From: Anodontia alba
Lineage: Eukaryota; Mollusca; Bivalvia; Lucinida; Lucinidae
Direction of reading: 5' to 3'
Length of the DNA stretch: 64,000 nucleotides
Assembly (NCBI GenBank): GCA_964016985.1
Contig: OZ024836.1
Span: 40,854,803-40,918,802, forward strand
The notes under the pieces were generated by a model. That model searched no databases. It saw only the letters and a program-made list of their open reading frames with translations, and was not told the DNA's origin. How positions within the stretch are numbered: position 1 is the stretch's first letter; each line of letters starts with the position of its first letter. The position numbers were made by a program, and so were the translations under genes. Positions 45,502-57,248 of the stretch are shown here, one piece after another.

Positions 45502-45787
45502 CAAAAAAAAGGTAATGGAAAAGTACAGGGAGTGCCACAAGCACAAACCGCAGCCCTTCCAAGACACCAAGAGGAAGAGGAAACAGAAAACCAAACAAGC
45601 ACAAATCGAACAAACGTACGGAAACCACTAAGATTAGCTCCCTCTTCCACAAGCGAGGTAATTGCAATGCTAAAAGGACTGAAAAACACAAGATTAAACT
45701 ACCGTGGGGGTTAAAGCACTTTTACAGCTAGCCAACTTCACCCTGGGTCCCGATGCTACTCTTAATACAGAAACACATAAAAATTCA
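45502..45787 (-). mobile_element. RTX tail, copy D
   Basis: Terminus AAAAAAAAGGTAATGGAAAA on the + strand (antisense of the shared 3' end). An internal deletion of about 115 bp joins AAAAACACAAGA to TTAAACTACCG. It abuts copy E at 45,787. Confidence 0.82.
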
Positions 45788-46311
45788 ACTATTGGTTTTC
45801 ATTTACTCTGGCATACAGTAGAATTAGCCATGAGTATTCGTCTTTGTTGTAGTGATTAATTTGATTTTTATGTTTTCGCTTTGATGCATTGACTGAGTTG
45901 GGAGCCTTTATGCGAACCGAATTTTTATGTATTTCTGTATTAAGAGTAGCATCGGGACCCAGGGTGAAGTTAACTAGCTGTAAAAGTGCTTTAAACCCCC
46001 CGGTGGTTTGCTCTACCGAGCGTTCTAAGGCGGTGGTCCCGGTGTTAGTCTTACTCTTTGTTGCTTTGTGGTTTATTCTACGAGGCAATTTATTGTATGT
46101 CTTTCCGTGTGTCATTTTGTTCTTGTGTTTTTCAGTCCTTTTAGTATTGCGATTACCTCGCTTGGGGAAGAGAGAGCTTATCTGAGTGCTTTTCGTACGT
46201 TTGTTCGATTTGTGCTTGTTTGGATTTGTCGGTTTCCTCTTCCTCTTGGTGTCTGGGAAGGGCTGCTGTTTGTGATTGTGGCACTCCCTGGACTTTTCTC
46301 TTACCTTTTTT
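45788..46311 (+). mobile_element. RTX tail, copy E, head-to-head with copy D
   Basis: Begins AACTATTGGTTTTCATTTAC and ends GGACTTTTCTCTTACCTTTTT. With copy D it forms an imperfect inverted repeat of about 810 bp with no unrelated spacer. Confidence 0.85.
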
Positions 46312-48072
46312 GGAAATGAATGCGTCTACAAATCTGGATAAAGAGTACATGTAATGCATATTTGTATGCGTTATCTTGAGGGCGTTGATCAACAATAGGC
46401 TGAAACATGAAGAAATGATACACATCAAAAAGAAGCAAAAGTAATATAAAGAATTCCAGAAATAATACATCATAGAAATACATGAATCTGACATGTGTAA
46501 TAAAGTTCGATCTTGACTTTCATGAGATTAGTGTCACTGTGCGTTAAGTAATGACACAAATTCAGAATTGTGATTCTATTCAGTCACTTGGACTGATATG
46601 CGGCTCTCGTATCGGTGCGGGGACTAGTGTACATCACCAGTGCTAGCACAGAATCTGGAATGTAGGGAATAAAAATGGTAACCTGAGCTCTTGTCCAACA
46701 AAGATAACTTTTAGGCATGTCGCATATCAGACCCAGTGGTCGCAAAATATGAATCTTAAAAGTTGATTCACTTTACAGTGCATTCTGGTTCTTCTTTCAA
46801 AAAGTACAGACATTTGGCTGAATAATTCTCGTGGTTCTGTCTACCATACATATATCCTAATTAATATGACATAACATGTTTGGTTGCCATATACTGAGTA
46901 GGCCTATTGAATTACATGTATAGATCATGCGCCCTCTATTGTCGCCGCGTCACGAAACGTCGTCAGGTTTTGTTTCCGTGCTTTATGTTGGCAATTGTCA
47001 AGAAAAACGTCACGATACCTTAGACGGTCGACGACAGCAAACACCAAGAATAAACAGCCGGTTAAATACAATAAGAATGTTAGGCTACTTGATAACAGGT
47101 ATGGCGCGTAACTGCTGTTTCAAGCCAGCAAATGCCTGCCGTTGGACACTCGACCTGATAGTGACAATGCCTGAAAGTGCCAACAACAGGCACTTATATG
47201 CTAGCTTGGAACAAGTTACATCAAATGTGGTTCGATTGTTTGCAAAGTTCTCAAAACCAAACAACAGCCCGCAAATAGTACTATTCAAGCAGCGATCAAA
47301 ACGGCACCTATCTGGCTACTTGGATGCGCAGGCTGATTAGTGCATTTGTTCGTTTGGCAGCATGCCAGTTGTAGAGCCATGTTTTTCCATAAATCGGTCC
47401 ATTGTGGAGATTACGTAGTGATTGCATTTGGTCTTGAATAACAGTGGAATGTTTCACCGCGTGACAGTGAGGCTGGACGCTGGATGCATTATGGGGAATT
47501 GTATGAGTGTGGAGATCTCGGTAGTGCTTTCTAGGAGATCATGACCGTATGGGATTCGCCCATCGGGTGCCCCCGTTGCCCTATCACGATACGTGCCAAC
47601 ATCGATAGGCACCGACTGGGAAACACCCCGGCCCTCACAAACCTTAACAGTATAATAAATGTAATACATAGTCTGCTCAGTCACTTAAAGACTAACGAGC
47701 AGCTAGATGCACTGTACGCATCGTCCTAGATTGTTAACCTTTAACCGTCAATAGTTCAGTCGATCAATTAAGAGAATTGTCCAGTCATACTACCCGACAA
47801 AAGAAACGGTGGTTTATTATTCAGTATATACATGCGACAGCTTTGTCCAATGCAATGGTACCAGAAGCTGATGGCTCTGCCTCCATAGGATAGGGAACTG
47901 GTCCCCTGGGTGCGTCAGTTTTCTTCACGTACCCAAACTGCACCAAATCCATTTCTATGAACATTTTAAGACACAACATCGAAACACTGTTGGTGGTTTA
48001 TTTGACATACAGTTTGAATGCGAAGTTTTAAAATTGGTTTCAGGAAGTAAACCAGGGTACACCCTCTAAGAT

Positions 48073-48105
<33 letters not shown>

Positions 48106-48775
48106 ACCGCAGTATCGCTTTTTGCTCCATCGTTGCATATGCCAATAAGAAGATAAACATTCTGTTTTTTTGTTTTGAATACAGTTTCTTTCTTTTATAT
48201 GATGTTAATCTGAATACGCAAGATTCTGTATACTTGGAATTTGTTAAGTATCAACTAAGCCTCCGTAGAAACATGCCGGTTTTCGGCGAAATTCAATGTA
48301 GACATATCTGCTAAACAGTTGCTTTATATACATGTACAAACTGTCTTGCAATATCAAAATAAATTGTATATCTTTCCGATTGTAAGGTTAGCAATTTTCT
48401 TATACTTTAGCCCGTTCTAAACATCACATAAGCCCCTCAAAAGTACTTAGTACCTTTGAGAAGGCGGCTTTACCACCCCCTACTGAAAATCCCTGTATGA
48501 CACGCTTTTGATCTCTCTTCCATAGACCTAGGCAGGGGCAATATAATCATTAGTGAGTGTTACCACTTTTGGTCTCATTTTAGATAAGTCTAAATTAACT
48601 CTGTTCCCCGTGTTTGTTTTGTCTTTAGTGTTTAGTCTTGAGACAGTGCAGTAGTAACATTGTTACTCATAATAGACTATTTTATGAGAGTAGCTGTCAT
48701 TGTTAGAGAAAACATCAATATGGGAGATAGGAAGATTTGATAATTAACAGTAATCTATTTAATACATAATTTGTA
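46312..48775. other. stretch without recognised gene
   Basis: The longest open frame, 46,927-47,340 (137 codons), shows no domain, no signal peptide and no splice context that I recognise; its last codons overlap an F3-like sequence (GGATGCGCAGGCTGATTAG). A poly-A run lies at about 48,074-48,102. Confidence 0.5.
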
Positions 48776-48986
48776 GGCCGCGCGATGCACGTGTCTTCTG
48801 TTATATCCGGACAGCATCCGCGCAGTCTGATAAGGGCATTTGCCGTCCGCTGCTAGAATCATCGGATACTTCAGAACGTATCAATAAAGAGCAAGTTCCC
48901 GGATAAGACCATGTGCATGCGCAAGATGATGTGAATCCGCATATTTTGCGCATGCTCGCAGACATATATTTCACTTTGCCCAGCCC
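48776..48986. mobile_element. F2 MITE, reverse diverged copy
   Basis: GGCCGCGCGATGCACGTGTC at the left and GCAGACATATATTTCACTTTG plus GCCCAGCCCA at the right (given in parts), with CCGGACAGCATCCGCGCAG and GGGCATTTGCCGTCCGC inside. Confidence 0.65.
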
Positions 48987-49639
48987 AATCAAAATGTTAG
49001 AAACAGAAAGTATAATAGTGTCTCAGCGGGTAGTAAAAAAAATATTGTTACGATACCGCACATATATTACATAACAATAGCGTCGCTCCAGATAAGATTT
49101 TGGTACAATGAGTATTTTATCCCCTGCTTTAAAGCGTAATACTGAAATGCATATGTGCATTGCTTAATTTCTAAAGCACCTAGCAAAATTGTAGCGTACA
49201 TTTTTTTCTGAGTCAATCAGACTTGGCATTTCCTGTAAATTGTCTGCTAGCAGACAATTCACATGAAATATCATGCCTTTCTTTCTCTGAAAAAAAAAAA
49301 ATCAGAATGTCGTCTGCTGCATTTCTCATGGAAGTAAACTTGAAGCCATCTTAAATTTGGGTTTACCGGTACATACTTTAAATCATCAAAGAGCAAGCTA
49401 AGTTACTCTGACAGTGATAATTTTCGTATTAAATGTAAAGTTACTGAATATATTACCCCCATAAGGTATTTAAATCATGAAATCCCAAGTTTCATTGATA
49501 ATTTTTACCCCCTCAGCTTCAACTTAAATGCTGGCTTGCTTCAAAATACCTGTTTTTCTTGGTAAAGTCTTTTGGCCGAAATACTGAATTAAGAGTAAAG
49601 TGGAAAATGTGTTTAATATTGTTCCCTGTGGAAATAAAT

Positions 49640-49775
49640 GAATACTCTGAAAGTTTAAGACAAAAATTCTTAAATTTTTCATATTTCTGCTCAAAACATA
49701 GATAAAGGGTACTCGTTAGAACCGCCTCGCTGAGGCAGTTCTAACGCGTACCCACAATCTATGTTTTAGAGCAAA
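49640..49775. repeat. F1 core hairpin, partial copy (f)
   Basis: Only the central hairpin survives: TTTCATATTTCTGCTCAAAA, GTACTCGTTAGAACCGCCTC, tip GCTGAGGC, then the complement. The CATTACGAAAACA ends are absent. Confidence 0.8.
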
Positions 49776-49829
49776 ATAAAAACAACCAGAGCTGTTTTAA
49801 TAAAGAAACAAAACAAAAAAACATATGTC

Positions 49830-50702
49830 TCCCCCAGCTGCCATTCACATATATAAAAGTTTACTCATAGTAATTGTTCATCATCACTGCTTTATATTTC
49901 TATAAAGTTTCATGGAAATGTCTCTAATGATTTTCAAACTATAGAGCAGATATAAAATTACCATTGTCAAAATTCAGAGGGGAATAACTCAAAAAATATA
50001 AAGACAAGAGTTACTGTTCTTGTGTTCTGCACATCATCTGATGATGCTTTATATTTCTATAAAGTTTCATGGAAATATCTTGAATGGTTTTCAAGCTATA
50101 GAGCAAATATAAAATAACCATGGTCGAATTTCAAAGGGGATAACTCCAGAAAAGTATAGACAAGAGTTACTGTTCTTGTGTTCTGCACGTCCTCTGATGA
50201 TGCTTTATATTTCTATGAAGTTTCATGAAAATAACTTGAATGGTTTTCAAGTTATAGAGCGGACACAATTGCGTGACAGACGGACAGGCAGACAGACGTA
50301 CAAAATTACAATTGTCGAATTTCAAAGGGAGAATAACGCCAAACATGTATGGACAAGATATATGGTTCTTGTGTTCTGTACCTCCTCTGATGATACTTTA
50401 TATTTTTACGAAGTTTCATGAAAATATCTTGAAAGGTTTCAAGTTATAGAGCGGACACGAAATTACCAGTGTCAAATTTCAAAGGGAAACAACTCCAAAA
50501 ATATGTATAGACAAGAGTAACAGTTCTTGTGGTCTGCATGCCATCTAATAATTCTTTATATGTCTATGAAGTGTCATGAACATATCTTGAACGGTTTTCA
50601 AGTTATACAAGGGCCACAAAATACCATTGTCGAATTTCAAAGAGAGTTATGATTCTTATGCTTTGCACGTCGTCTGACGGGGCTTTGTATTTCTATGAGG
50701 TT
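49830..50702 (+). repeat. ~157-bp satellite array, part 1
   Basis: About five units with TTTCAAAGGGGAATAACTCC, GACAAGAGTTACTGTTCTTG, TCTGATGATGCTTTATATTT and GGTTTTCAAGTTATAGAGCG. One unit carries a GACAGACGGACAGGCAGACAG insert near 50,277. The array is broken at 50,703 and resumes at 51,588. Confidence 0.9.
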
Positions 50703-51587
50703 TCATTAATTAAGAAATAAATTAGTCCAAACCGTGCTCAAATGCCTAAGATAAAGCACAATTGAGTTTGGGTTGTACCCATATGAGCACGAGCGAGCGC
50801 AGTGAGCAAGTGCTCAAATGGATACAACCCAAACTCAACTGTGCTTTATCTGGGGCATTTGAGCACGGTTTGGAATAATTTATTTCTTTTCTAACACCCC
50901 TCATTGAGCGAGTTTTGCATAAATGAATTTATTTATTGATTTTCATTATTATTTTTATTACCTGACTTCCTCTTTGGTAGTTGACAATACCTCTTAAGCA
51001 TTACGTCACGCGGTTACGCAGTTACAAGGTTCGATGACGAATATTCAAAATGGCGGATAACTTATGCGAATCAGTTGACGGTGTAAAATATAAATAAACG
51101 ATGTATTAATATAAAAACTTAAATCTTGTGTTTATGAAAGAATTGAAATGTATGAAATCTGAGTGCCGCGATGGACTTTAATAAGGACAGATATAAAACA
51201 GCAAATAAGAATGTTAACTGACTTACTTCCGTTTTCGAACGTCAACAAATACACCATGTCGATGGAAACAAGATGTAAAACGAATATGTTTGAATGATGT
51301 AAACTGTAGAGAAACTCATCAGGTAAAAAAAGTCAAAGAACTGCAATATGCTCATAGATCATTTTCTGTCTTAATAAATAAAATAATTTATTATGTGTAT
51401 GAATGTTTCGGCCAATATTGTATGCTAATATAGCGTCCATAGTTACCAGGGAGCGAAACTTTCGCAAATATGATTGGTTTCCCGTCGATAGCGCGCGACG
51501 AAATTCCTGTGCTCAAATACCTTAGATAAAGCACGGCTAGAAATGTAAAGACAAATAAGGAACAACACGTGCAGGGGTGTTAGAAAA
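50703..51587. mobile_element. ~885-bp insertion splitting the satellite, led by a ~185-bp hairpin
   Basis: 50,703-50,886 folds on itself: CCAAACCGTGCTCAAATGCC pairs with GGCATTTGAGCACGGTTTGG, and GTTTGGGTTGTACCCAT.. with ..GGATACAACCCAAAC. Then TTTTCTAACACCCCT at 50,887 is inverted at 51,573-51,587 (AGGGGTGTTAGAAAA). The satellite phase continues across the whole block, so it is one insertion or two adjacent ones. No protein. Confidence 0.78.
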
Positions 51588-52190
51588 CGTCTTAAACGGT
51601 TTTCAAGTTATAGAGCGGACAGGAAATTACTATTGTCGAATTTCAAAGGGGAATAACTCCAAAATTGTATAGACAAGAGTTACAGTTCTTGTTTTCTGCA
51701 CGTCGTCTGAAGATGTTTTATATTTTTTTTGAAATTTCATGAAAAAATCTTGAACGCTTTTTGAGTTATAGAGCGGACACGAAATTATCATTGTCCAATT
51801 TCAATGGGGAATAACTCCATATCTATATAGACAAGAGTTACAGTTCTTGTGTTTTGCACGTTGTATGATGATGCTTTATATTTCTGTAAAGTTTCATGAA
51901 AATATCTTGAACGGTTTTCAAGTTATGGAGAGGACACGAATTTACCATTGTCGAAATTTAAAGGGAAATAACTCCAAAACTGTAAGGACAAGAGTTATAG
52001 TTCTTGTCTTCTGCACGTCGTCTGATAATGCTTTATATTTCTATCACGTTTCATGAAAATATCTTGAACGGTTTTTAAGTTACAAAGCGGACATGATTGC
52101 GTGACGGACGGACGGACAGATAGATGGATAGACGGTCGTAACTACCTAGGCACAGAAAATTGTATTATATCCAGTGAATTAAAACAAAAA
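51588..52190 (+). repeat. ~157-bp satellite array, part 2
   Basis: Landmarks at 51,709, 51,866 and 52,023 show the 157-bp period. It ends in GTGACGGACGGACGGACAGA, as do other arrays in the window. Confidence 0.9.
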
Positions 52191-52519
52191 TAAAAATCAT
52201 CGACAAATTCCGAACCCGCAACTTTCTGATCACCAGTCGGGCGCGCATGCCGAAAAGCATATGATAAGACCATTAACTAGACGTGATTTTCAAAGGTATT
52301 TCTGAGCTGACCAGCATTTATACAGTATAAAAGAAATGAGGATAATTTTTTGGTGACGACATTTTCACTTGTCATATCTGGTCACTTTGAACTATTTTAT
52401 TCAAGGCGAATAACATTTGTTTTAATAGTAAGTATTCGGATGATAAAAAAGAGCGTATAAGCAGAACAGACTGCGTATTTCATGAAGCCATTAATGTTTG
52501 TCCAGTAAAAAAGTATATA

Positions 52520-52767
52520 CTAGGCTCAGTTGTTCAAAGCTAACGATGTCGTTAGTTAACGATTCGTTAAAATTTACATCGAGTGATATGCAAATATTCT
52601 GAAATTTTTTGCTGAAAAAATGTGAGTAGCTTTTGCAGTGCAAAAGCTACTCACATTTTTTCAGCAAAAAATATCAGAATATTGTATATTGAATGCGCTA
52701 AAACAGTTAACGAAATGACCCTTAACGAGCTCGTTAAGCTAACGACGCTTTGAACAACTGGGCCCTG
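52520..52767. mobile_element. F5 MITE, copy 2 (opposite orientation)
   Basis: Left end decayed (CTAGGCTCAGTTGTTCAAAG), right end CTTTGAACAACTGGGCCCTG. Hairpin arms TGTGAGTAGCTTTTGC / GCAAAAGCTACTCACA. GTTAACGAAATGACCCTTAAC mirrors copy 1. Confidence 0.85.
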
Positions 52768-53015
52768 GTTGGTAAACTAAACAAAAAAAAAAAAAGAAAC
52801 AAAAAAAAAAAAAAAAACGGGGAACAAGAAATAACTTTATAAATTTAAGTGTTAATGCGCTCATCACTGTTTACCTGAACTGACATAAAACTCATGCTTG
52901 GAATGGCAAATTAATTACTGATCAACATTTACAATACTTACGAAGCAACACATTGCTAAATATACTGCTTGAAGGTATTGAAAGTATTTGCCCTGGCTCC
53001 TGGAAAAAGAAAACT

Positions 53016-53142
53016 TTTTAAACCCATTACTTGTTCATTTGCCACAATATCACAGTATTAAAATTGCAGTATTTGCGGTATGCAAATACTGCAATTTTAA
53101 TACTGTGATATTGTGGCAAATGTAAAAGTAATGGGTTTAAAA
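53016..53142. repeat. 127-bp near-perfect palindrome
   Basis: Arms of about 58 bp: TTAAACCCATTACTT..TTGCCACAATATCACAGTAT..TTGCAGTATTTGC, then a GGTA loop, then the complement. Only a few mismatches near the arm TGTTCATT / TGTAAAAG. TA-rich duplications (TTCTGCACAATATA twice) follow at 53,140. Confidence 0.93.
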
Positions 53143-53439
53143 TTCTGCACAATATATTCTGCACAATATATAGTTCACACTTATACATGTAGTTGAATAA
53201 ACCTTCCATAATAGTTACTCTTCTGCTCACATCTTTACGTTCCAACAAAAATGTTTTTGCTTCAATTTATTTCTGCATAATATTCCCATTTTCCATTAGT
53301 ACGTAACTCCCCAGATATGACATATTTTTTCATCTTGTTGAATATTTTTAGATTGACAAATGAGCCTTATGAAGAATGGCTGAAATTTGTTTTAATATGG
53401 AGAGCATACATAATCCGATATCTCAAGGCAAAAGAGCCG

Positions 53440-53625
53440 GTTCACAGCATTCCCTCCAAGATTTTTGTGCGTCCAGCGAAGATCAGCCCGCGTATTCGCA
53501 AGGAATTTATGGGGGTAGCGAAGGATCAAAAGTGTCTTCAGACGGAAAGCGAAGACTCTGATCAGTCTGTGCGGATGTGCACGCTAAATTGAGTCTTTGA
53601 TAGCGCACATGTAATCTTGTAGGAA
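53440..53625. repeat. F3 element copy
   Basis: GTGCGTCCAGCGAAGATCAGC at 53,468 and GACTCTGATCAGTCTGTGCGG at 53,553; the open frames across it are repeat translations. Confidence 0.65.
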
Positions 53626-53949
53626 ATGCTGTACCATGGTTTAAATAATATTATTTAGTGTTGGATACCTGTAGCACATCACATTATCGTTACGTGTCTG
53701 CTCTTCTACAGACACTAACTCTAACAGTTATCAGGATTGAAGCTGCCTCGAATATGTGGCATGCACTTGCATTTACAGATCGCGTATACACAGTTGATGT
53801 TAGTGTCTCACTGATTTTGTATGAGATTAATCGTATATACTGCATGTGAGCGGGCAAATATTATAACAACATTTAATAGTACTCTCCACTAAGCCATGCA
53901 CTCGGGAGTATTGGTGCAGGAGCAAATACAGTCAAACTTCAATAGCTCG

Positions 53950-54622
53950 AATATTTTTGACACCATGTGTTCGATACATGTGTAGTTTGAGTCACTGAAC
54001 ATCTTTGACACCATTTGTTCGATACATGTGTAGTTCGAGCCACTGAACATCTTTGACACCACGTGTTCGATACATGTGTAGTTCGAGCCACTGAACATCT
54101 TTGACACCACGTGTTCGATACATGTGTAGTTCGAGCCAATGAACATCTTTGACACCATGCGTTCGATACATGTGTAGTTCGAGCCACTGAACATCTTTGA
54201 CACCACATGTTCGATACATGTGTAGTTCGAGCCAATGAACATCTTTGACACCATGTATTCGATACATGTGTAGTTCGAGCCACTGAACATCTTTGACACC
54301 ACGTGTTCGATACATGTGTAGTTCGAGCCACTGAACATCTTTGACACATTGTGTTCGATACATGTGTAGTTTGAGCCACTGAACATCTTTGACACATTGT
54401 GTTCGATACATGTGTAGTTTGAGCCACTGAACATCTTTGACACATTGTGTTCGATACATGTGTAGTTTGAGCCACTGAACATCTTTGACACATTGTGTTC
54501 GATACATGTGTAGTTTGAGCCACTGAACATCCTTGACACCATGTGTTCGATACATGTGTAGTTCGAGCCACTGAACATCTTTGACACCACGTGTTCGATA
54601 CATGTGTAGTTCGAGCCACTGA
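53950..54622 (-). repeat. 48-bp minisatellite, 14 units, open in all three - frames
   Basis: Unit (+ strand): TTCGATACATGTGTAGTTCG, AGCCACTGAACATCTTTGAC, ACCACGTG. Because 48 is a multiple of 3 and the unit lacks stops on the - strand, frames of 250, 226 and 203 codons arise; the longest reads SGSNYTCIEHVVSKMF repeatedly. Units at 54,340-54,500 form a block with ACATTGTG and GTTTGAG variants. No promoter, splice or composition evidence for a protein. Confidence 0.95.
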
Positions 54623-54640
54623 GCGCCAGATCAGGCGACA

Positions 54641-55061
54641 AGTGAGAATAATTTAGGATGCATTTTCAATCTTCTATAATGTAACGGTATGTTGAATGTC
54701 ATATTTAGAATCGATTCTATTGAGTACACATACGTTTTCGTTGTAAATTAATAAAATCTCCCTAAACTATTTGTCTCTTGGGTTACTGGAATAATTTCCT
54801 AGGGATTCAAAAACGAGTACGAATCAGTCACGGTAAACGAAACGTTGGTGTTCGAGTTCGATTGTAATAATAAATTAATACAATGTACTTTTGCAAATAT
54901 TAAAGACATAGTGCAATACACTGATAAACTAACATAAACACAGAAGAAAAATAAGATACCCAGGAAATGCCACAATCACAAAGCAAAACTTCAAGAGAAA
55001 ACACACCACTAGAAAAACTGAGGAACAAACAATGACAAAACAAACGTCACATATAAAACCA
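54641..55061. other. stretch without gene
   Basis: AT-rich sequence, no recognised feature. Confidence 0.5.
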
Positions 55062-55344
55062 CATCACGAAAACATGCCTATATAAATTTGACACCTTAAA
55101 CCGCACTTTTATAATTTTTATAGTAAACTGGGGTTTACAGGGGTATACATTATCTTTCTTATTTCTGCTCAATAACATAGATTGTGGGTATCTGTTAGAA
55201 TCGCCTCGCCGGCGGTTCTAACGAGTACTCTTAATTTATGTTTTGAGCAGAAATATGAAAAATATGATTTTTTTATTTATCTGAAAATTTTCAGTTTTTG
55301 GAGGTGAAATTTTCTATATATTTGAATAGGCGTGATTCGTAATG
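55062..55344. mobile_element. F1 foldback copy (g)
   Basis: CATCACGAAAACATGCCTAT to GGCGTGATTCGTAATG; hairpin tip CTCGCCGGCGG shortened. Confidence 0.88.
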
Positions 55345-55493
55345 ATCAACCCACAAACAAAGATTAACTGCAACAGAGGAACTGCCAATGGCGCTTGAAT
55401 CTGTTTTAAACCTCATCCTTTGATCTTCAAACATTTGATCCTTCCGCATAGGATACTCTCCCTCATCCCGCACACATCACAGTGAAACACATA

Positions 55494-55774
55494 CATTACG
55501 AAAACACGCCTATTCAAATATATTGAAAATTTCATCACCAAAAACTGAAAGTTTTCAGATAAAAATTCTGATATTTTTCACATTTCTTCTCAAAACATAG
55601 ATTGTGGGAACTCGTTAGAACCGCCTCGTCGAGGCGGTTCTAACGAGTACCGACAATCTATGTTTTTAAGCAGAAATAAGAAGAAAAATAATGTATACCC
55701 CTGTAAACCCCATTTTTACTGTATTAAAGTGGTGTTTAAGGGGGTCAAACTTATATAGGCATGTTTTCGTGATG
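55494..55774. mobile_element. F1 foldback copy (h)
   Basis: CATTACGAAAACACGCCTAT to GGCATGTTTTCGTGATG; a perfect tip CCGCCTCGTCGAGGCGG. Opposite orientation to copy g, 150 bp away. Confidence 0.92.
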
Positions 55775-55859
55775 TAATCATAAACACTGTGAAGAAACAA
55801 AGCAAAGGACACTGGCGACAAATAGGACAATGATAACAGAATGTTATTTATTTAGGTGT

Positions 55860-55990
55860 TGCTCTCTGGAATTGGGCTTATTGCTGGGACATTGGCAAAC
55901 AGTACAGGCCCAGATCAGATGCCGCGGAACGTGGCGCCTGACCAGGATCTGCACTGTTTGCTTAAATAACAGGAAGTTAATGGTTAGATA
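55860..55990. repeat. F4 core palindrome, partial copy
   Basis: CAGGCCCAGATCAGATGCCG pairs with GGCGCCTGACCAGGATCTGC imperfectly; the flanks GGGACATTGGCAAACAG and CACTGTTTGCTTAAATAACAG match F4. Confidence 0.65.
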
Positions 55991-56171
55991 AACGGTCGTA
56001 AGTCCCAGTTCAGGAAATTTTTCCAGCTTACGCTCAGAGAAAATCGACCAAGGAGTGCTGTCAGTGCTTTGATTTCATAATTAGTGCAGTAAACAATGAC
56101 AAAGTAGTAACCGAGTAGAAAGATAGATGAAACGTTTTATCATAAACAAATTTAAAGGGAACAGACTGGAC

Positions 56172-56372
56172 GGGCCAAGCGAAAACGTGTCTTCGAGCAT
56201 GCACAAAATGCATAGATTCAGATTCCTCTAACGCATGCGCAAGTCTCATCAGGGCATTGCTCTCCATTGATACATATTATAGTGTCCAGTAATTCTGTTA
56301 GCGGGCTGCGAAGGCACTGATCTGGGCCTTCGCAGTCCGCATATGCCCGAAGACACATTTTCGCATGGGGAG
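56172..56372. mobile_element. F2 MITE copy without F1
   Basis: GGGCCAAGCGAAAACGTGTC at the left, CGAAGACACATTTTCGCATGG at the right. CTCATCAGGGCATTGCTCTCC near 56,246 is the equivalent of the F1 insertion point in the 39,826 copy. Confidence 0.8.
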
Positions 56373-56982
56373 ACGCAGATACAGCCCCGCATAGATGAAG
56401 TGCGCCAATCAATATAAAAATTGTCCGATCCATCAGCTATTTACATTAGAACAGTAAAGCATTGTAATAGTTTAAAATGCATCAACATGAGAAAAGGCCC
56501 AAATCAGCATTGACATATTCACAGTCGGAGCAGGATTTGCAGCGTCCGCTTGTACACTCGTGGGTTAATGTAAAGTGCTTCGAGGGTCGGCATAGGCCTT
56601 GACTGTTCTCGATCCTTTCCGCATGGAACTGCCTGTTTTCTTTATTAAGAGAAACTATTTCAAACTGTCGTCTGCTGAAAGGTTTCTCCCGAAAACTGAG
56701 AGTTAATATATGACTGCGTTGTAATTGCGATTCATACTCTTAGGGCGTTAACAGATTGTGTGTGTGTACGTTATGCAAGTCGCGTAACACATCAACATTG
56801 AAAGAAACAACTATTAAGCTGACAAGATGTACATTCGCGCAGTGCAAACAGAGAGAAATTCACGCTAGTTTCACGCTATTACAAGAACACGCATTTCAAA
56901 CTGCGTGCTAGAATATTAAAAGACGTTGTTTGCGATTAAATAACAACCAATGAAAACATTTGAGACGAAAACGTACTGTCTG

Positions 56983-57150
56983 TCATGGGCGCCAAATGGT
57001 GACTAAAAATCAGCCTGCGCGTTCGCGGTCTGATCCGAGTCTTCGTTGTCCGCACGAAGAAACTTTGCATTATAGGCTCTCCCAAATGTCCCCAGTGAAG
57101 ATTCTGATTAGACGGCGCGAATGTGCAGACTAATCTGAATCTTTGGTGGG
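56983..57150. repeat. F3 element copy
   Basis: CATGGGCGCCAAATGGTGAC, TTCGTTGTCCGCACGAAGAA and GAATCTTTGGTGGGTGTACA; parallels 36,832-37,015. Confidence 0.7.
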
Positions 57151-57248
57151 TGTACATGTCCGATGGTACGTTTTCCCTCGTTGCAGCTCAATTTTATTTA
57201 GTGATGCGATTTATTTTCTTGCTAGCTCAAACACAGCCATAATATGCC

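Noticed and set aside
50180..50240. CTGATGA followed by a CTTTATA/TATAAAG hairpin and GAAAAT in each 157-bp satellite unit, resembling a hammerhead
   Set aside because: Stem II does not abut the core properly and no stem I pairs the sequence before CTGATGA with that after the supposed cleavage site.
53889..54641. 250-codon repeat protein on the - strand
   Set aside because: Explained by a 48-bp minisatellite whose length is a multiple of three; no gene signals. Kept only as a repeat and a low-priority finding.
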